Below are positions 60,351 to 64,000 of a DNA stretch of 64,000 nt, piece by piece. Position 1 is the stretch's first letter. Each line of letters begins with the position of its first letter. Where the stretch lies: NCBI GenBank assembly GCA_934728255.1, contig CAKVEC010000007.1, forward strand, positions 60,750 through 124,749, written 5' to 3'. Both the position numbers and the translations under genes were made by a program. The stretch comes from an uncultured Bacteroidales bacterium. Its GTDB lineage: Bacteria > Bacteroidota > Bacteroidia > Bacteroidales > Paludibacteraceae. The notes beneath the pieces are model-generated. The model was not told the origin of the DNA, did not search any database, and saw only the letters and a list, made by a program, of their open reading frames with translations.

Positions 60351-60440
60351 TGCACTATGCCATAATAGAGAAACTACGCCCATATTATGTATGCACAAGA
60401 TGCGGCACAGGTGTTTTTTGATTGATATTGAGCGATTTAT

Positions 60441-60471
60441 TTGTATTTTTACAACATTTTTTGTAACTTTG
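60441..60471 (+). promoter_or_regulatory. Promoter of the giant secreted protein at 60491
   Basis: TTG (60441-60443), 20 bp, TAACTTTG (60464-60471); the start codon is 20 bp downstream. Confidence 0.82.
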
Positions 60472-60490
60472 TGCGATTTTTGTACGTGCG

Positions 60491-63400
60491 ATGAAAAAAC
60501 TATTCTCTATTATATGCGCCCTGTTCATGATGGCGATGATTTCTGCGCAGTCGGTTTCCACTACGGAAGGCACAGAGTTTTGGCTGACATTTCTCAACAA
60601 TGCCAAATGGGATCCCACGGATGACCAAAACAAAGGCAAGATGTTCGAACTGCAAGTGGTGGTAACCGCACGGCAAAACACGACCGTAAAGATAGAACTG
60701 CGCGGTATTGTTATCGGTACGCTGAATGTGCAAGCAGGGCAATCGGTGGAGTATTCTGTTGTAAATTGGCAGGATGATATTTACCTATTGAAGAGCCAGA
60801 ACAGCAATCTTTATCAGGGGTTGCGGGTTTATACGGATGACAAGAATACGCCTTTTACGTGCTACACTTATTGCCGTGCAGGCGACTCCGGTGCGTCGAT
60901 GCGCGATATGGCAATGGTTTATCCGTCGGACTTGTTGGAACAAGAGTATTTCGTACAGACTTATCCAGACGATGACTACTCGACCGAATTGGCATTTGTA
61001 GTGACGGAAGACGGCACGGATGTGCAGGTATTCCCCTCCTATCAGACTATGCAAGCCGCTCCGTTGCAATGGAGCAACCTGAAGAAAGGTACGGCAGTAT
61101 TGGTAGCATCGGCTCCGCACACGGAGTTGAATTCGACGGTCGGGCTTTCGGGAACGCAGATCTGTGCAAGCAAGCCGATAGCCGTATTCAACGGCAACCA
61201 AGCCACAAAGATTCCTTATGACGGGGCTTATTCTTCTGATTATATGGTAGAACAGACCCTACCTATTGTGCAGTGGGGTACACAATTTTATTTGGGATTG
61301 CTAAAGAATACGAATGCTAACGCTTATATTATTACGGCAGCCTACGACAATACCGTATTTGAAATGCAGGAATACGATATAGACACCGACCAGATTGTCA
61401 GCCGCACAGTAACTCTCAACAAAGGTGAGTCTATAGATCCGAATATGTTGGAAAGTGACGGAGTAAAACAGGATGTGATTATAACATCGAAGCCTGCATT
61501 ATGCTATGTGTACACAACCGCGGCAGCACGGAACTACATTCGGAACAACTGGGGCAATCCGAGCAGTGCAATGCTTCCGGCGTGGGAACATCATGTAAAA
61601 AGTATGCCGTTTGTAACGAAAGACTTGGATCCGAACTTGAATGTAACCCTAAAACGCCATTATGTTTACGTAGTTACTCCGACTGCCGACACCGACAAAC
61701 TGACTTTGGACGGACAAGCCGTATCTTCCACCTTGTTTACTGCTTTTACGGCAGACCCGACGATGTCGTTCGGTTCGATACAAGTGGATGTAACCAAAGG
61801 ACACGGGCACAGATTGGAGACAACAGGGGAAGGATTTATCGGAATGGTGTATGATCTGGCTGCCTCGCAAGCCAATTTCTATACGTTAGGTTTTCACTAC
61901 CTGCCTTATGAGGACTCATTGTTTGTGAGCAACACTGAGGATGTGATGTCGAAACATTCCTACGACCTGCCCCGCCTGCCACAAGGTTGGTATCAGAGGC
62001 AAAACAAGGAATTCCCTGCAGACGAAGAGCGTTTGGACACGGCGGTAATATGCGACAACACGACATTGGATTGGATGGTGCAGACCTATATACAAGGAAA
62101 TACCAGTCCCGTAGAATGGCAATTGTATGACATCACTGACGGGCTGCAAGAAACGCTTGTTGAGCAATATACGGATAATTCACCCGCCACTACGCTGTTA
62201 CATACTTGGCAGCACCAATTCATATTGCCTACAGAGAAAGACCTTTCGCCAGACAAGCGCGAGCCGTTTCGTTTATACCGCTTGGACGCATTGTTGCACA
62301 AAGGGCATACAATATGTACCCAATTGGAAGATGAGATTGATACCCTGCAGATGGTAGTCCGTGTAAACCGGATGTACGATGATACGGTGCACCAAGTGAT
62401 CTGTATGGGAGAAACGTTACCTTTTTTCTATGATGCGTCGGACAGCCAAGGGAACTTGGAGCACCTGTCCAACCACACAGAGGTAACCACTTTTGTCGGG
62501 GACAAGACGGCGGGCGATTCGGATACGCCTTTCGAATGGAAAGCCCGCCTCGGCAAAAATGTATTTACTCGCCGTTATCAGACCATTTACGGATGCGATT
62601 CAATCTCTACGTTGGATTTGTTTGTATGCGACACGTTCTACATAAAAGATACGATACATATATGTGACAATCAGGTCATTCGCTGGCAAGGTAAGACGTA
62701 TGCGGGAGTACAATACGATGGCAGAAGCAATCAGATTGTGAAAGACAGTGATGTTTTTGTAGCGACCTATAAGACACAATGGTGTGCCTGCGAACAAGAC
62801 CCGTTATATCCGCCTTTTACGGGGTGCGATAGCGTGTACGAACTACACCTGTATGTACACCCGACCTATCGAGATACCATTGAGGCGACAATGTGTATTG
62901 ACGGCGATTCAGCAAAGGCTTATCTATGGGATATACATGAGGGGGCAGACCAATTAGCAATCACCATCAAAAATTCCAATATGCGGTATGCTGGAGATCG
63001 TTGGGAAGGATATTTCTACGATTCTCTAAAGACCAAGACCTGCACCGATTGCCAAGGCGGTTTGGGTTGCGATAGTGTGCGTGTGCTACATCTGGTGATA
63101 CCTAATTCTTACTATTTTGAAGAAACGACAGATTTTTGCGGTGGGCACTATGATTTTGATTTACGGCAGATAACAGAGGATGCTTATACTTGGCAAGGGC
63201 ACCCGACAGGTACGGGGCTGACGCAAAGCGGAGACTATTATGATGCTTGTAAGACGGTCTTCGGCTGCGATTCCATCTACCACATGGCTCTTACCGTACA
63301 TAATCCTGTTTTGTCGATTGACAAACATACGATGCCTAATAATGATACGTATGTATGGCATGGCAAGACATACGGTCCGTTCCTCCAATATAATGATACT

Positions 63401-64000
63401 ATTCTATATTTCTATGACGAAAAAGCCACGCAGACTTCTTGGGGGTGTGATAGTATCGTTCGCTTGGATCTGAAGATTGCACAGACTTATCTAATCACAG
63501 AGACACGGGAGATATGTAACGGAGATTCTATTTTATGGCGCGGCAAAAAGATTGTCAGCGAGTTGTTTGATTATACGGCGGCAGGTTTCCAACCCGATAT
63601 AATCGCAGCCGCTCCACAATGTATAGTGTATGACAGTTTGAAAACCGCAACCTTTCCCCAACGAGATTCTATCTATCAGTTGACACTCACCGTACACCCG
63701 ATATATACCATTCTCGACACAATACATCTCTGTGACAATGATTCCGCAATATGGCAAGGACGATTGTATCAAGGCAGCAAGGTCGGCACAACAAGCAAGA
63801 AACCCTATATGGAAGTAAACGTAGGAGAGTATGACGATATATGCCCCTTGCAAACAATATATGGCTGCGATTCAATCTGTCATCTGCATTTGATTGTAAC
63901 ACCATCATATTTCTTTGAAAAAATTGATACCATTTGCCAGTCGGAGGCACCGTATCTGATTACTTACGGACAAAGCAACTACTCATTCAGCAAGACCATT
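60491..64000 (+). CDS. Giant secreted protein, IgGFc-binding-like N-terminus and CDS-repeat modules (3' end outside window)
   Basis: At least 1,170 residues, open to the window edge. Signal peptide ends ISAQ. The N-terminal ~480 residues begin TTEGTEFWLTFLNNAKWD and continue with beta-rich sequence and FNGNQATKIP, similar to the IgGFc-binding N-terminal domain of Bacteroidetes surface proteins. From residue ~700 onward short modules repeat, each with a cysteine-containing opening (ICDNQVIRWQGKTY, ICNGDSILWRGK, LCDNDSAIWQGR) and closing with GCDSI or GCDSV before a strand such as LTVHP. At least six GCDS motifs are visible (~700, 777, 858, 923, 983, 1124). It is likely a cell-surface or secreted protein; its function is unknown. 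Confidence 0.85.
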   Translation, partial: MKKLFSIICALFMMAMISAQSVSTTEGTEFWLTFLNNAKWDPTDDQNKGKMFELQVVVTARQNTTVKIELRGIVIGTLNVQAGQSVEYSVVNWQDDIYLLKSQNSNLYQGLRVYTDDKNTPFTCYTYCRAGDSGASMRDMAMVYPSDLLEQEYFVQTYPDDDYSTELAFVVTEDGTDVQVFPSYQTMQAAPLQWSNLKKGTAVLVASAPHTELNSTVGLSGTQICASKPIAVFNGNQATKIPYDGAYSSDYMVEQTLPIVQWGTQFYLGLLKNTNANAYIITAAYDNTVFEMQEYDIDTDQIVSRTVTLNKGESIDPNMLESDGVKQDVIITSKPALCYVYTTAAARNYIRNNWGNPSSAMLPAWEHHVKSMPFVTKDLDPNLNVTLKRHYVYVVTPTADTDKLTLDGQAVSSTLFTAFTADPTMSFGSIQVDVTKGHGHRLETTGEGFIGMVYDLAASQANFYTLGFHYLPYEDSLFVSNTEDVMSKHSYDLPRLPQGWYQRQNKEFPADEERLDTAVICDNTTLDWMVQTYIQGNTSPVEWQLYDITDGLQETLVEQYTDNSPATTLLHTWQHQFILPTEKDLSPDKREPFRLYRLDALLHKGHTICTQLEDEIDTLQMVVRVNRMYDDTVHQVICMGETLPFFYDASDSQGNLEHLSNHTEVTTFVGDKTAGDSDTPFEWKARLGKNVFTRRYQTIYGCDSISTLDLFVCDTFYIKDTIHICDNQVIRWQGKTYAGVQYDGRSNQIVKDSDVFVATYKTQWCACEQDPLYPPFTGCDSVYELHLYVHPTYRDTIEATMCIDGDSAKAYLWDIHEGADQLAITIKNSNMRYAGDRWEGYFYDSLKTKTCTDCQGGLGCDSVRVLHLVIPNSYYFEETTDFCGGHYDFDLRQITEDAYTWQGHPTGTGLTQSGDYYDACKTVFGCDSIYHMALTVHNPVLSIDKHTMPNNDTYVWHGKTYGPFLQYNDTILYFYDEKATQTSWGCDSIVRLDLKIAQTYLITETREICNGDSILWRGKKIVSELFDYTAAGFQPDIIAAAPQCIVYDSLKTATFPQRDSIYQLTLTVHPIYTILDTIHLCDNDSAIWQGRLYQGSKVGTTSKKPYMEVNVGEYDDICPLQTIYGCDSICHLHLIVTPSYFFEKIDTICQSEAPYLITYGQSNYSFSKTI

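Larger units (their letters stand above)
59829..60490. other. Gene-free region after rplT
   Basis: 662 bp: rplT terminator, repeat R3 copy 2, iteron element F and the promoter of the 60491 gene. No convincing gene. Confidence 0.65.

Noticed and set aside
1..64000. tRNA or rRNA genes
   Set aside because: I found no TTCGAATC-type T-arm with an acceptor stem and no rRNA-like segment by eye; a tRNAscan run would settle it.

Overview
The window is chromosomal DNA of a member of the Bacteroidota, very probably order Bacteroidales. Twelve promoters have the Bacteroidetes form, TTG then TAnnTTTG (-33/-7). The gene families point the same way: Dcp and DPP III lipoproteins, PCMD and choice-of-anchor J proteins, Spy/ECF-sigma pairs, DUF3467, EFR1 ferredoxins and Por-like C-terminal tails. 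Family and genus cannot be fixed from sequence alone. I see no tRNA, rRNA, CRISPR array, transposase or phage module.

Layout. (1) 1-6.1 kb, minus strand: a tightly coupled five-gene operon with a Spy-like periplasmic protein, an ECF sigma factor carrying its own C-terminal membrane segment, a secreted esterase, a CusA-type RND pump and a lipoprotein phosphoesterase. The matching His-rich adaptor (CusB type) lies apart at 8.3-9.5 kb. (2) 9.5-11.8 kb: Mpl-like ligase and a membrane protein. (3) 12-16.9 kb, plus strand: a type III restriction-modification (R-M) system behind a long structured leader. (4) 17-27 kb, minus strand: a likely five-gene operon ileS - ferredoxin - lipoprotein - AsmA - dcp. 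(5) 27.5-33 kb: a 1,854-residue modular surface protein. (6) 33-44.7 kb: glycosyltransferases, AroC, an acetylesterase, a PCMD protein, DUF3467, a nucleoside phosphorylase, DPP III, and a shortened aroA overlapping a truncated glycosyltransferase. (7) 45-48.2 kb: a free-standing structured RNA with its own promoter and terminator, then a BcgI-like (type IIB) R-M gene pair. (8) 48.4-53.1 kb: glycosyltransferase, membrane protein and the preQ0/preQ1 operon queF-queC-queD-queE. (9) 53-60 kb: pseudouridine synthase, PnuC, ribosomal protein genes (L31, L9, S18, S6), two cell-surface proteins, and infC-rpmI-rplT. (10) 60.5 kb to the edge: start of a giant secreted protein.

The most unusual feature is a family of intergenic elements, seven copies, built from 3-4 tandem 11-bp units. 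Copies share AT-rich TGCATAAA-type flanks and GGTATTA on one side. Five carry CTTTCTACGTC-type units and two carry TCGTTGCCGTC-type units. Six lie about 90-150 bp upstream of a near-perfect promoter; the seventh (27258-27440) lies next to another copy. Both R-M systems have the same order: 11-bp element, consensus promoter, 220-290 nt structured RNA ending in a T-run, then R-M genes. The window is also rich in short dispersed repeats, several of which sit in frame inside genes (mod, aroA, a glycosyltransferase, AsmA, pnuC, an S41 peptidase).
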